The notes: a model not told the origin generated them from the sequence alone. DNA of 64,000 nucleotides from Oreohelix idahoensis (GCA_024509875.1 JAMPIV010008525.1:1-64000), one strand, 5' to 3'; counted from the first letter of the stretch, positions 24,701-35,377 are shown. Made by a program: numbers and translations.

Positions 24701-26086
24701 GGCACATGGTGCAAAATAATTTCTGAAACAAAGTGTTAAACGTATTCTAAAGAAGGTGTAGAAATGAGAATTATATTTGAAAACACTTTTGTCTCCAAGA
24801 AAATGAAGCATAAAAACAGACAATAGGCCTAATTATTTGTGTCATAGCGTTTCAAAATTTAAAATTCAGTTTTCTCGCTTTTCGTTTTTTGTAACACCTC
24901 AGGCTTTTCCAATAAGGTCTTCATTAGGATATATAGTGTCTCTAATTCCAGATAATGTGGGTGTTAATAATGAAGAAAACAGGAAAATAAAATAATAATG
25001 CTCACTCTGCTAGAAGTAGAAAACCCATCCTAATATAACATAAAAGGTATTAAAATTGTATTCATACCAATGTGATTGACGCCTAACTGCATCTCTATTC
25101 CATCCTCTGTCAACATCTTTGGACACATCATTACTCCAGCATTGTTAATGAGTATGTCTATTCGGCTTTCATCTGAAGACATAATTAAATAATGAATCAA
25201 AGAAAACCAACAAGAAGGCTACCATTCCCTTACCTTCATAAACTGAAGAGTTCAATTAAGATTGCCGTTTTTCACCCTATAAGACAAAAATATGTGTATA
25301 TACACTCAGCATACTAACAAAAATATGATGCACTTTAATAAAGTTCAGAGCGATCGCAATTTACGCGAGGGTTACTTTCTGGATGTCCATTCATAATTTG
25401 AGATTCACGTAAATTGAAATAACTTTCTCCATATAAATTTGATAAATTACATTCAGGGGTATGCTTCTCACAAGCAGATTAAACTAAACATTAATAAAAG
25501 TTTTCTTAAAAAGCACAAGTAAACAAACATATATTATAAATAACATTAAACGAAACATGAAATTATGATGGGGGCACCATCTATGGGACAATTATCTCAA
25601 TAACAGTAATCTTTTCTGCACTTTTCCTAGTGAATGTTATTTATAATTTATGAATATAGAGATAGCATAAATCCCGAATGCACTGTATAATCATGCAACC
25701 AAAAAAGTATAGATATCACTATAGAATACGTGTAACAGCAGTGTATGAAACTCCCCATGCTTACTGGCATACTCCTATTACTGTAAATGTAAAGAAGATT
25801 TACTTTTAGTGTAGAAACCACGTACATTTACCTTGTATTACAGAATCATATTTAATATTGACGTAAAGATTTCCCTAACTGTACTGATGTTTATTATCTT
25901 TGGAAATTCATTTTAAAATCTTAAACTTACTCTCATTAATATCTTTACAGAAGGCCCTTATGGAAGCAAAGGAGGTCAGATCTAGCTTTTTAAGAATGAC
26001 GTTGTGGTTGCCAGTCTCCTCAATGATTGCTTTCCTAACAGCATCTCCCTTGACAACATCTCTACAAGCCATGATGATACGGCCCC
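12689..26086 (-). CDS. Retinol-dehydrogenase-like short-chain dehydrogenase, partial gene in five exons
   Basis: Host gene of the SDR superfamily, closest in motif pattern to the vertebrate RDH11-14 group, which reduces or oxidises retinoids and lipid aldehydes with NADP(H) at ER or mitochondrial membranes. Exons in coding order: 26086-25931, 25172-25068, 21210-21001, 15733-15523, 12791-12689. All have AG acceptors and GT donors, and phases match at each join. Visible motifs: MACRD at the start; the structural NNAGVM; the catalytic Ser in INVSSC; the catalytic YCQSK (YxxxK); HPGVVNTEL; and a charged C-terminus ([10 protein letters not shown]). The first exon(s), carrying the signal/anchor and the TGxxxGIG cofactor motif, were not found. 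No stop or shift is seen, so the gene may be functional. Exact paralogue and substrate are inferred. Confidence 0.88.
13433..13744 (-). mobile_element. 5'-truncated LINE copy with about 32-bp TSD
   Basis: Same family as 42240-42820. The minus strand reads [12 protein letters not shown] and [12 protein letters not shown] with a terminal MET/WKEY-like end, and an ATGATG-type tail on the left. It is flanked by an imperfect direct repeat AAAAATATTTCAAAAGAATA (about 13401-13432 and 13745-13777), which looks like a long TSD. An 84-bp foreign block (13625-13708) sits inside it. Confidence 0.7.
13625..13708. repeat. Copy of intron sequence embedded in a LINE
   Basis: Nearly identical to 12794-12866, the intron just upstream of the terminal dehydrogenase exon (shared GAAGATGCAAGAAAACAATA and GAGGGGCCACC). 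It replaces roughly 20 bp of LINE sequence found in the copy at 42435-42455. Confidence 0.8.
14414..14697 (-). mobile_element. tRNA-derived SINE, minus strand, with 9-bp TSD
   Basis: Head at 14697 with A-box-like TGGTGTAATGGTTACCAC and B box GGTTCAAGCCC, then the same body as the SINE at 17087-17450 (GTCGACGACACT, GGTCGGCTCAGGAGCCGCC). Flanking repeat TTTAGAATT at 14405-14413 and 14698-14706. Located in a dehydrogenase intron. Confidence 0.85.
15523..15733 (-). CDS. Dehydrogenase exon with HPG motif
   Basis: Acceptor CATTAG and donor GTATGT. Length 211 bp with phases that join both neighbours. Encodes [19 protein letters not shown], then [20 protein letters not shown]. This covers the substrate side of the SDR fold and the region after the catalytic helix. 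Confidence 0.92.
15978..16407. repeat. Tandem duplication, unit about 212 bp, two copies
   Basis: 15978-16189 and 16190-16407 both start CTGAACTTTATCACTGTTCA and end with TTTTTCCTTAA. The right halves are almost identical and the left parts differ by small indels. Intronic. Confidence 0.9.
16600..16884 (-). pseudogene. LINE RT fragment, out of order
   Basis: The minus strand reads [37 protein letters not shown], then RTGV and [13 protein letters not shown], with one stop. This is the RT region normally before the YADD box. Here it lies after (3' of) the YADD-containing LINE at 16885-19830, so it is a separate fragment joined there. Confidence 0.75.
17087..17450 (+). mobile_element. Full-length tRNA-derived SINE with poly-A and 12-bp TSD
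   Basis: tRNA-like head (GGGAGCCGCGCTAGCGTAGT, then the B-box-like GGATCAAACCC), a body with GTCGTCGACCAGGGATTGGC, and a 3' A-run at 17432-17450. It is flanked by a perfect ATCTGCATATTC at 17075-17086 and 17451-17462. The site is the YADD codon region of a LINE RT on the opposite strand. Confidence 0.93.
17542..17796 (-). mobile_element. 5'-truncated LINE insertion with TAAG-repeat tail
   Basis: The minus strand encodes the LINE C-terminus ([19 protein letters not shown], then [19 protein letters not shown]). It ends in a repeated TAAG tail at 17542-17558. Same family as 22067-23354 and 29448-30408. It sits inside another LINE's RT. A GTCT repeat at 17538-17541 and 17797-17800 is the likely TSD. 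Removing it rejoins the host LINE frame at a conserved tryptophan. Confidence 0.85.
19835..20225 (-). pseudogene. LINE fragment between APE and RT
   Basis: Minus strand reads [29 protein letters not shown], then [13 protein letters not shown], the usual linker before the RT of these LINEs, with stops. A poly-C run (as seen on this strand) at 19979-19959 interrupts it. It abuts the 5' end of the LINE at 16885-19830. Confidence 0.75.
20484..20557. repeat. Exact 37-bp tandem pair
   Basis: Unit begins TAGCAGCTTCCCGAGTCTCA; copies at 20484-20520 and 20521-20557 are identical. Intronic, recent. Confidence 0.95.
21001..21210 (-). CDS. Dehydrogenase exon with catalytic Ser and YxxxK
   Basis: Acceptor TTCCTAG, donor GTAAGA. 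210 bp in phase with both neighbours. Encodes [26 protein letters not shown] (catalytic Ser) and [13 protein letters not shown], with Tyr and Lys of the active site spaced correctly. Confidence 0.94.
22067..23354 (-). mobile_element. 5'-truncated LINE with RT, TAAG tail, 11-bp TSD
   Basis: Minus strand: RT from 23350 ([33 protein letters not shown]), frame change at about 23110, [27 protein letters not shown], then [11 protein letters not shown]. The C-terminal part is at 22533-22126 ([35 protein letters not shown]). Flanked by CTTCTAAACAT at 22056-22066 and 23355-23365. Few breaks, so a younger copy than its neighbours. Confidence 0.92.
23366..24200 (+). pseudogene. LINE 3' half, frameshifted
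   Basis: Starts in the RT ([19 protein letters not shown]), then [68 protein letters not shown], ending near [10 protein letters not shown]. Several stops. Its 5' border coincides with the insertion point of the LINE at 22067-23354. Confidence 0.85.
25068..25172 (-). CDS. Dehydrogenase exon with NNAG motif
   Basis: 105 bp, acceptor GTCTTCAG, donor GTATGA. Encodes [20 protein letters not shown], then EMQLGVNH. The NNAG motif stabilises the central sheet of SDR enzymes. Phase joins the upstream exon inside an Asn codon. Confidence 0.93.
25173..25930 (-). other. Intron of the dehydrogenase gene (758 bp)
   Basis: A+T-rich. No element recognised in it. Confidence 0.7.
25931..26086 (-). CDS. Dehydrogenase exon following the cofactor motif
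   Basis: 156 bp, acceptor ATTTTGCAG, donor GTAAGT. Encodes GRIIMACRD (the beta strand and Arg that binds the NADP phosphate in this family), then [16 protein letters not shown] and a helix. The preceding TGxxxGIG segment must lie in an earlier exon, not located. Confidence 0.9.
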
Positions 26087-26298
26087 CTGCAAAATATGTT
26101 TCATCATTTCTGCATAACCAGCTTTCTTTACACTGCTATAAATTCATCATAACTATATACATAAACGAAAATGACACAGATTTCTAAACATTCTAACTAG
26201 AGATTTGCAGGATTATTTTATCTATAAATTACCATATCTTAAAGATAACAAAAGGCATCAGGATTTCAAAAGGGAAATTTAAGATACGTATTAACATT

Positions 26299-26829
26299 GC
26301 CATGACAAGACTGAATGTGATCTGGAAAAGTAACATCAGTTCTCCTGTGAAGATCAAATTATACAAAACACTTGTATTATCTATTCTCTTATATGGGTGT
26401 GAGAGCTGGACACTCACTGCAGATACGGAGCGAAGGATTCAGGCTTTCGAGCATAAATGTTATAGAAGAATTTTGCGCATTTGCTATAAAGAGCACAAAA
26501 CAAATGTCTATGTTAGAGAGAAGATAAACACCTATGCAGGCCACCAAGAACCACTTTTGTCAGTAGTGAAACGTCGAAAGCTTGCCTGGTTTGGGCATGT
26601 AACTCGTCATGACTCCCTTTCGAAAATGATCCTCCAGGGAACAGTCGAAGGTAAACGGAGAAGAGGAAGGCAAAGAAAATCCTGGGCTGATAACATCAAA
26701 GAATGGGCAGGACACGGGTTTTCCACACTTGTACGCATTGCTGAGGATAGAGAGCAGTGGAGGACCCTGTCTGCTGATGCTTCCACCATGGCACCCCTAC
26801 GACGGGTTACGGGTTGAGATGAGATGATG
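26299..26829 (+). mobile_element. 5'-truncated LINE with 9-bp TSD
   Basis: Encodes an uninterrupted LINE C-terminal region (NVIWKSNISSPVKIKLYKTL, YGCESWTLTADTERRIQAFE, KLAWFGHVTRHDSLSKMIL, RRRGRQRKSWADNIKEW). Ends in a GAGATGATG tail. Flanked by ATTAACATT at 26290-26298 and 26830-26838. Same family as the LINE at 46561-49923. It lies 210 bp upstream of a dehydrogenase exon. Confidence 0.9.
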
Positions 26830-26972
26830 ATTAACATTCAAAATGTCTTCGTTAATCCTTTATGTTTTCTGTCCTGGGTTCCAGTTAAAGACAGTTGTGG
26901 TAATACTAGTTGATTACCCATATATTCTAGAGTATAAGTTGAGAAATTTATTCCCATTTTGGACCTTACAAA

Positions 26973-29425
26973 TGTGGTAAAGTGGGATGATATAAATATT
27001 TATAGGGGACTTAGTGTGCTGACTGAGATCAGCTGTGAAGGTATCTGTATCTAATAAGGGTGATGTATTACAGGTGACCTTACTTGCTACCACATTTATA
27101 TCTCAGTCAGAATTATTCTGGAATATTGTGATGACTACGTTGAATGTCTAGGGTTATGCAAATGATGAAGTGTAAGTCACAACAACAACAGACACATAAA
27201 CAATTTAATTTATTTCACAGCACTTTACAACACTGTGACAATCACACACATGTAACACTCTATAAGATCATCTTAACTGAGTCAGTTTTAAAAGTCAAAT
27301 ATATCTATGTATTAATTCCTTTACATAGAGATATCCTGATTCAACTACACAGTGAACCAGGAATCACAATCAATTATAATTACAAGTAGTATGTACACAG
27401 TTTATCAATATAATCTTGGTATTGACATATTTTATTATTCTTATCTTATGTGTGTAAGTTGTGAAGTAGTAATATGAGTTAATACTGGTTTTGTTTTTTC
27501 AAGCTAGAGTGTTGTTTGTCATCATGACTTCAAGTGTTTGATTATCGGGGAAATAGTATTGGGAAAAATTCACAGTTCCTGTCAATTTAAACAGTTTATA
27601 GGCCCTCTTTATTTACTGTCAATTTTAGAGAGGGGGGGGGGGAACATATTGTTGAGCTCCTTTGGCCACAAATTCTTAACTTTCGTGATGACTGCAGGAA
27701 AAGACTCCTCTGCTCGATTACTTCAATGAGTTCTGGAGCCACCTCACTGGTCGCTATCTGGACCAAGGAGTATGCTGTCAGCCTCAGGATTCAGCACAAC
27801 TCAGGCCAAATGCTGCCTCAATGACTTAGGACCACCGTCCCTGAAACAAGAAGTTTGTACCTCCTATTTCAGAACTAATTTATACTCTATTTCTACACTG
27901 AGCACAATACATAACAAACACTTGCGTTCAGTGCTGTAGGCCACTGCTAGCTTCATCTGAAACAATTTACACCAGTATACTCCTCCCTAATGGTTACTAC
28001 GCCTCTGCAATTCCAGCATTATTTCTTTCTAGTCCATAAGATAGGTGTCAGTGTACTGTTTGGCAATCCCATGCAGTTTTACTTTTTTCCGACACCTCCT
28101 ATTCAGGCTGGAGCAATATTTAGGCTATTCTCATGTTGGCCACTGAACCACACACATAGATAGACATAAATTATCAATTCACATTCAATTTTCATTAAAA
28201 AGATATCAAATATTTCAAGCTTACCACAATTCATGGAAAAATAAACAGTTTCGTTGACTGGCAATGAATAGGCACAACTTCCGATCTGCCTCTGTCCCAG
28301 GCTTTTATTTAGAAAAAATATGCACTGGTGCTCAACGCACTGTTTCTTAGTAGGTTTATTACAAGATGTGGCCCGGAACAGACGCCATGAATTGAGTATA
28401 TTGGCAGCTCTAACCAATCATGCCATGTTTACCTACTTTTCAAAAAATATTACCCTTCTCACGTTTCCCCTAACAACTAAACTAGTATTTGCAGTCCAAC
28501 TAATCGTGTTTAGTCTTACATCTCATTCCCGCCAATCAAATAGGAATTAACATGGTAGGCTATTTCCGTAACGTAATGTTTTTCAAACACGTTATAAAAA
28601 AATTTTATGAGCAGAAATGATTCCATGCTGTCAGGCACCCTCACTATTGTATTTTGGCCATAACTATTTTATTAACAGACTAAAGGCGTAACACATAACA
28701 TATTCTTAGTTAGCAAGTCCGGCCGTACAATAATATATAAGTTAAAGTGAGCTACATGGCGGCGTTCAAAATATGTGTTTTCCAAAGATAGTCGTATATT
28801 TGTTCTTTATTCCTTTTCGTTGTTTAGAACCGCCACCTGTCCTGCCTTTTCCACTGTTATGTCATACTAAAGTCAGGAGCTTAGATGTAAATCAGTAGAA
28901 TTTCATATTTCCCAATAAACATTTTTCATGTTTTTAAACCTGATTCTTGTAGTAGTAGTGTTTTTTATCACTGACTATTTGAAAAAAAGTTAGTGCTTCA
29001 TGCCTTACGCATGGGTTTTGCGTTCACTTTTGATCGCGAAACGCGTGTTAGTGTTGCATGCTTCCTGCCTTCAGTCGTCCCTCTCTCTCTATCCTACTTT
29101 CATCTGTCTTTTAGTTACGCCGTGTATAAAATGGAATGAATGAAATATTAAATCTAGGTCATCACTCAGCGCCTATCTCAAGGTTTTTCTAAGAAATGCA
29201 GTACCCGTTTTATTTTTTGAAACGCGTGTAGTGATGCAGTAGGCTTTTACTATCAACGTGAAAACGTTACGATTTGCAGACGAAGCAGAAAAAGGGGGGA
29301 TTTTTGTACGCCATTGTGACAGCACTGTTCTCTTTTACCTTTTCTCTTTCCTGTTATTGAAGTTATTTGTTAGGCTTTACATTTACGTTTTAATTTATAT
29401 ATGGGGATTAGAATATTTCACGACA
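26973..29425 (-). mobile_element. Solo LTR of the Ty3/gypsy element at 50436, 5-bp TSD
   Basis: Reverse-oriented sequence homologous along its length to the LTR at 50436-52708. Begins TGTCGTGAAAT at 29425 and ends TTTACCACA at 26973, the same 5' TG and 3' CA ends. Flanked by ACAAA at 26968-26972 and 29426-29430. No internal gag or pol lies next to it. About 15% diverged from the LTRs of the complete element. Contains a poly-G run at 27633-27642. Confidence 0.93.
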
Positions 29426-29447
29426 ACAAAACGTACTACTTACAGTC

Positions 29448-30408
29448 TTACTTACTTAGTCGTTCCCCTTCTACCGTGAGGTGTAGAGGTTTGGAAGAGA
29501 GAGCGCCAGACTATCCTATCGGCTGTCTTCCTCCTGGCCTGGTTCCATTCTAGTCCTCGGTCCTTCAAAGATTGTCTAATGTTGTCCTCCCAGCGGACTC
29601 TGGGTCGTCCTGGGGATCTGGATCATTGGCTCTTTGTTTCCCATGCTTGTCGTGATAGCCGATCTTCTCCCATTCTGCAGACATGGCCAAACCATCTTAG
29701 TTGGGACTGTTCTACTTGGGTCTGCACGGGGTGGCATTTTAGGCCTTGACGTATCGTCTGGTTGCGGACCATGTCTCTTCTTGTTACTTCAACCACCTTC
29801 CTCAGATACCTCATTTCAGAGGTTTGGATCTGGCTTTTGTGGGTTGTAGTCATTGCCCATGACTCGCATCTATATGTCATGACTGGGACATAGGCGGAGC
29901 GGTATACAGCCATCTTTGTTTTCTTACCAACCTCTCTCTTGCTGAGGAATCCTCGATTTATGGCCTGAAAAAGTCTCCCAGCTGCTGCTTTTCGAGTGGC
30001 CAACTCTTCTTTGATGCCTCCCTTTCGGTCTATAATAGCTCCGAGATATTTAAGTGGTCGACCTGCTCCAGGACCTGTTCTTCCAGCTTAATCTGATGTC
30101 TTCTTTCTTCTCGTGATATCACCATGGATTTTGTTTTAGAGCTACTTATGACCATTCCTCTATTCTCCAGCTCTTCCTTCCAGACTTGCAGGTTTGATTG
30201 GAGATGTGCCTCTGATTTAGCAATCAGGGCAACATCATCAGCAAATGCCAGCTCTGAAATACATATCTGTCTCATCTTCCAGTACCCCACTGAATACTTT
30301 CCTGTTCTTTCCTTACATGACTTGATTATATCGTCCATGAGGAGTATGAAAAGATAAGGTGACATGATATAACCTTGTCTTACACCAGTGGTGGTCCTGA
30401 ACTCTTCT
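29448..30408 (-). mobile_element. 5'-truncated LINE with 11-bp TSD
   Basis: Very similar to 22067-23354: RT end ([22 protein letters not shown]) on the minus strand at 30365-30030 and the C-terminal part at 30003-29623, with the TAAG tail at 29448. Flanked by TACTTACAGTC at 29437-29447 and 30409-30419. Lies 22 bp outside the solo LTR. Confidence 0.93.
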
Positions 30409-30419
30409 TACTTACAGTC

Positions 30420-31440
30420 GAGTCACACAAAAAAAAATTCATGAAACCGGTCAGTGTTACACACCCCCCCCCCCCTCCTTTCCCATTGCATACTGGTATC
30501 CTTCAGATATAAATTTGCAGCTTCATTAAATGCTTTTATAAAGATATCTTAGGTAATGCATGCTTGAATTCATAAAAAGTCACAAATTTTGACTGGAGTG
30601 CGCTTTGTTGACTGGCCTCTTGATCTATCATTAAGACCATTACTTCCTTCACTAGATTCCCTTTTGTCAATGCGACACAGTAACAGTTTAAATTGACCTC
30701 ATATTTAATATCCAGATCTCATTCAGTTGCACTGTTAGTGCCCATATCAAATAACAAGTCTCAGATCCCAAAGCAAATCTTTAACCTCGGGGAAAGCCAT
30801 GATTTTAAAATAATCATAAAAAATCATTATAACGATCGATTCTAAATTATTTTTTTTTTAATTTGCGAAAAAAGGAAAGCTTTGATCGTACTAAAAATCT
30901 ATTTATAACTCAAATCTCGCTAAATGCTGAGATCTTGTTGCTACTTAACAGTGACCGACAACTGTTTTCAGACTTTCTGGGCGTGCAATTTCGGGCGTTT
31001 TAAATGGGAAAGCGTGCAGAAAGTGATAGACTTTGCAGAAAGCCATGGGAATTTCAATGAAATTCAGGAATTTGGAATCGACGAAAAACTCGTTCGACTA
31101 ATTATCGGGTCATTCATTTTGGAAATTTTTTAAGTTCTAAAGTCTAGGAGTCGACTTATAGTCCGACCGACCTAAACTCGAATAATACGTTACTTCATGA
31201 TGTCTCTTAACCACCAATGTCTTTTCTCTTTAATCTAAAACTGTACAGATTGTTGTCTGGTTCTATACCACAAGTCTACATCTGTTATCACAAAAATGCC
31301 CCTTAGATGTGAAGGATGCAACAATGGCATCCGCTGATGACTGTTTCAAGTCTGCATGTGATATTCTTGATGATAAGCCACATTTTCTGTGTGATTGCGT
31401 AAGATGAATTTATACTTTTTTGTTTGGAAAAGAGGGGGGG
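30420..31440. other. No gene seen
   Basis: Mostly A+T-rich. A poly-C run at about 30464-30475 and a poly-G run at about 31433-31443. No domain in the short frames present. Confidence 0.4.
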
Positions 31441-31459
31441 GGGTGATAGTTACAGAGTT

Positions 31460-31700
31460 AATGCTGGTTAGAGAAAGTTGATGCCATCACAAGAACAGCT
31501 ATGCTTTGGACCCCTGAAGGAAAACGAAAGAGAGGCCGACCAAAAACAACCTGGTGGAGGACTGTGGAGGCTGAGATGCAAAGAATGAGCCAGAGTTGGG
31601 GCACTGTACGAAGGATGGCCACCGACCGAGCAAAGTAGAATCAATTTGTTGTTGCCCTACAAGAAGCCACTAGGCGTGATGGCCACTGACTGCTTTGACG
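31460..31700 (+). pseudogene. LINE 3' end scrap
   Basis: Reads ITRTAMLWTPEGKRKRGRPK, then TTWWRTVEAEMQRM and RMATDRAK up to a stop, then NQFVVALQEATR. Typical C-terminus of APE-RT LINEs. Truncated at 5'. Confidence 0.75.
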
Positions 31701-32184
31701 GTCGGCGGCTAAGGATCAAAGAAGAAGAAGAGAGAAAGTTAAAGGCATATCTAGCTTTATTTTTTACTGGCAATGATAACATGGTTAGTTCCTCACCCAT
31801 TTTTACTTTAAAAAAAAGAAAGACAGAAAAACAAAAGAAGAAAAGCAGGATTCCTATTGCAATGGTCACAGAGTCCTGCGGTTACAGAAACATTAAAATC
31901 TTCATCAATACTGCCACACTCATTACTACTACGGTTATTGGGCCTTGTCTTTCACTTTTACATTCTTCGTTTGGTGATCTAAAGCATGAAACAGAGATAT
32001 ACGAGTAGTTGTTCACGAAATCTATGAAGTAAAGGAAAGTAAAAGGGTGCAAAATACAGTTCAACAAGTGCAATTAGGCCAATGGACTACGAAAGAAGGA
32101 ACTCTGCAGAGATCCTGGACATAGAACAAGATATAGCATAATGCTCTTCTATGACTCAACTTTGTTATCATCAGCCACAACCGC
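31701..32184. other. No gene seen
   Basis: Purine-rich stretches near 31710-31740 and 31808-31850. The reading frame on each strand lacks a recognisable domain. Confidence 0.35.
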
Positions 32185-32297
32185 ATACCTGTCAACCTGT
32201 ACGAATTTTTCGTACAATGTACGTATTTTTGATACTTTTAGCAGTGTACGGCCGTACAGATTCGTTGTACGGATTTTCCTCTCCTTAAAAATTTTCC

Positions 32298-32374
32298 CTC
32301 CCCCCGCCACCCCCCCCCCCCCCCCCCCCCTTCCCCCCCCCCTTCCCCCCCCCCCCCCCCCCAAAAAAAAAAAA
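32298..32374. repeat. Poly-C / poly-A low-complexity tract
   Basis: Long C runs broken by TT and A, then an A run. Apparent proline- or glycine-rich frames over it are artefacts. Base counts may be unreliable. Confidence 0.9.
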
Positions 32375-33372
32375 ATCGAAATTTTTTAATTTTTTTTTAA
32401 AATTCTAAAAATATTTTCCAACCCAAATTTTTTAAAATTTTAAATCAGAAAATATTTTCTAGCCCAGGTTTTTTTTCAAACCAATTTTTTTATTCAAGGA
32501 ATCTCAGCGTCTGTTTTAAACTGAAGTTTCTCGCAGCAACCAATCAAATCCTTTTATACCGAACAATTCGGCAAAAACTTTGAATTCGGCCTCAAACACT
32601 TTCGGCTTTCAGCGTGACATGACGTATTTTTAAAGTTACCTGTTATTAGCCACGCTTGCCAAGACACTTCGACGCGAATTTGTTTAAAAAAAGCTAAGTA
32701 CCTATAACTTGGTTAAATATTGCTGTTGTTTTGCTTTGCTGCAATTTAATCGCTGTCTTAATCTTTACAGTTATATCTCGCCCTTCAGTATATTTCCGAT
32801 AAATTAATGTCATAATATTCTGTGTAGGCCATGCATAACTAAAAAAAAAAGGTTTGTTTGCGTTGAGTAGGCCTACTTTATTACGGCGATCGAGATTCAC
32901 TGCTTTATTTTTCATAAAGCAGCGATTTATTATCACTGGTCTAGGCTATCAATTTTTAAATAATAATTTTGTAACTTTTTGGTAGTACATTTTTTCTTCC
33001 TAGATTAATATTCTGTTCACAATTTAGTTAATTTTTTATTTATTTTTTGCTGTTGCTTCGTTGTATTTTATTTTTGTCGTTCTCTTAATCTTTCCAGTTA
33101 TATTTTGACCATTTCAATATTTCCAATAAATTAATACATTAAAATGTTGTGTAGGCCCTACAAAAGTAGAAAAATAAAGTTTATTTGCATTGAGTAGGCC
33201 TACCCAGTGGCGGATCTACTATGAAACTAATGAAGCTTAAGCTTGAGGGCCCCTAATCCCGGAGGGGCACCAAATGCGACTTTAGTCCACATTGGTTAAA
33301 AATGTTGGGTCTACTGTATGAGAAGGGTTTTTTTAAAAAATAATAATATTAATAATATAGTGTAATTCAATA

Positions 33373-33548
33373 CAGGGCCGTCGTAACAGCATTGTAGGCC
33401 CTGGGCAAAGCAATACACTGGGCCCCTACCTTATCCCCTCTGCCAAGAGAAGTCTTATGCACAATATGGCAGCATCCCAGCATGGGGCCCCTAGAATCGA
33501 TTGGCCCCTGGGCCCTGCCCAATGTGCCCATGCCTTAAGACGGCACTG
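33373..33548. mobile_element. hAT-type MITE, 8-bp TSD
   Basis: 176 bp without coding capacity. Inverted ends: CAGGGCCGTCGTAA against CAGTGCCGTCTTAA (read from the other end). Perfect 8-bp repeat ATTCAATA at 33365-33372 and 33549-33556. It lies in the 5' non-coding part of the larger hAT element. Confidence 0.9.
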
Positions 33549-34415
33549 ATTCAATACAAAATAATAGTTAAAATTAAAAGGTTATTAAAGTATCACGAAG
33601 GCTAGCCGTAAACGAAAAAACGCTGTCTCAGAAAGTAGATCTAATTTTTTTTTTCCTTTCAAATCATGCGACAATAGTCGCATGACTCAAATTGATTAAT
33701 TTTTTGTTGTATATATTTCAACAATCCCAAAGTTTGAGAGCTAGTAGCACCGATGTTGTAAATGTGGAGTGTCACGGTAAGTTGGCTGTTCTGCTGTGGC
33801 TAATGTAATTTTTTATCCCTTTTTAACAGAGGTCAAGACCCTAGAGGAATAACAATGAGTTCACGAAAGTACTTAAGTGGATACCAAAAACGCAAATTCA
33901 AGGAAAAGCAATCTGACGAAATCTCTAAATGTCAAAAACTAACAAACTATTTGGCAATGTCAAGTTTGTCAACACCTACAGTTGAAACAAGCCAAGCAAA
34001 CACTATTGAAGCCAGTGATAGTGCACGAACTGTGGGAGCTCTTTCTAGCAATATTCAACCCACTGTTTACGCTTTTGATACAGATGACGATCAAAGTGGT
34101 CAACATGAAAGTACCGCGGAACAAGCAGAGACTGAGCAGAAACATGAAACAAGAAGCAAATTCAGTGATTTCAAAGAATACAGTGACCTCGAAAACTGGC
34201 CCATAACAGTTGATAATGATTTCATACAGAATTATTTAATGCAAGACATAGTTTTTTTTTTTCAAAATAAAAAACCAGATGATGTATATACCGAATCAAG
34301 CTGGGTTTGCAAGGAGCAAAACAGAAGTTTCTCAAACACATATTTTGAAAAAAAGATTGAAAAATGGCCAGACTGTGATGAGATCCTGGTTAGTTTACTC
34401 AAAGAGCAAAGGCTG

Positions 34416-35075
34416 TGTTATGAGTAAAATTCATAACAGGTGTGTATTATATAGCGTTAGATCAGCGTGGCTCTGTGTTTGTTTATTTTTACACGGGTCT
34501 CTGGAAAAGTCGGGTGAGCTACGAGTACATTAAGCCGTCATGCTTGGCTGGGTCTCGTGAGACAGGTGACTGGTGGGAGAGAAGGCGAAAGAGAGCGATG
34601 GTGTGTTTCATGGCGAGTGGACGGATGTGTGTGCGCTCCTGAGATTTATAGGATTTTGTGATTAATTCCTACATGATACCAACTTCTGTACTTCAAGATC
34701 TTTTGTGAGGGGTACTAGATATATGCATGAGAAAGGACGTATGTATTTCTTTGAACGGATTAAATAAAGATGAGGAAAACTGTCGGGGACAGGGTACTAG
34801 CTTCTGACGCTACAGAACTATCTTGATGACGATATACATATACCTTGTATATATAATGTCATACGCTATAATGGCTTTCAAGTTGATATCTATGGAGCTG
34901 TGTTTACTGCAATAAACGTTGTTTAACTGTCCACTCGGCCTTGGTGGTGATATAGATATTTCTGGTGTATTGCTGTGTGCGTTGTTCAGCTGTATGACCC
35001 TATACTAACTTGGCATGAGTAACCAGACGTGTACTCTAAAAGTTACAATTGAAATAATATAAAGACAACGCTACA
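34416..35075 (+). mobile_element. Solo LTR inserted in the hAT zinc-finger exon, 5-bp TSD
   Basis: 660 bp from TGTTATGAG to GCTACA, with GGCTG repeated at 34411-34415 and 35076-35080. Removal of the insert and one TSD copy restores an uninterrupted zinc-finger reading frame with cysteines. Contains AATAAA near 34764 and 34912. Belongs to an LTR family not otherwise seen in the window. Orientation is not certain. Confidence 0.85.
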
Positions 35076-35109
35076 GGCTGTATATACTGTTTTGTTTGCA
35101 AACTCTTTT

Positions 35110-35377
35110 TTTTTTCTTAACCAGCGGCACTTGGGCTTTCAGCCCTTCGGCCCAATGACATGTCATTGCGAGGCTGGGGAACCTGAGGACTTTCCTTCCA
35201 ACCCGGTCAGGAGCTTCGCTCCTTCCCATCCACAGAGAGTTTATCACAGGAGCCGTTCAGGTTATTCAGTCAAATTTCCGGTCGGAAACATTCCTTCAAA
35301 CGCTGACGCCCGGGTTTGAACCATGAACACCTGGTCGCCAGTACAACGCCGAAGCCATTACACCAGCGCGGCTCCCA
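35110..35377 (-). mobile_element. tRNA-derived SINE in the hAT transposase, 13-bp TSD
   Basis: Minus-strand head at 35377 with GGGAGCCGCGCTGGTGTAAT and B box GGTTCAAACCC; the tail is the T-run at 35105-35118 as read on plus. Perfect TGCAAACTCTTTT at 35097-35109 and 35378-35390. The tRNA-like head resembles the SINE at 17087 but the body differs. Confidence 0.92.

Larger units (their letters stand above)
21211..25067 (-). other. Intron of the dehydrogenase gene
   Basis: 3.9 kb. Holds a LINE (22067-23354) and another LINE fragment (23366-24200) in the opposite orientation. 21211-22055 and 24201-25067 are A+T-rich with no gene seen. Confidence 0.75.

Noticed and set aside
32141..32389. Proline-rich and glycine-rich frames
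   Set aside because: Poly-C tract artefact inside non-coding repeat sequence.
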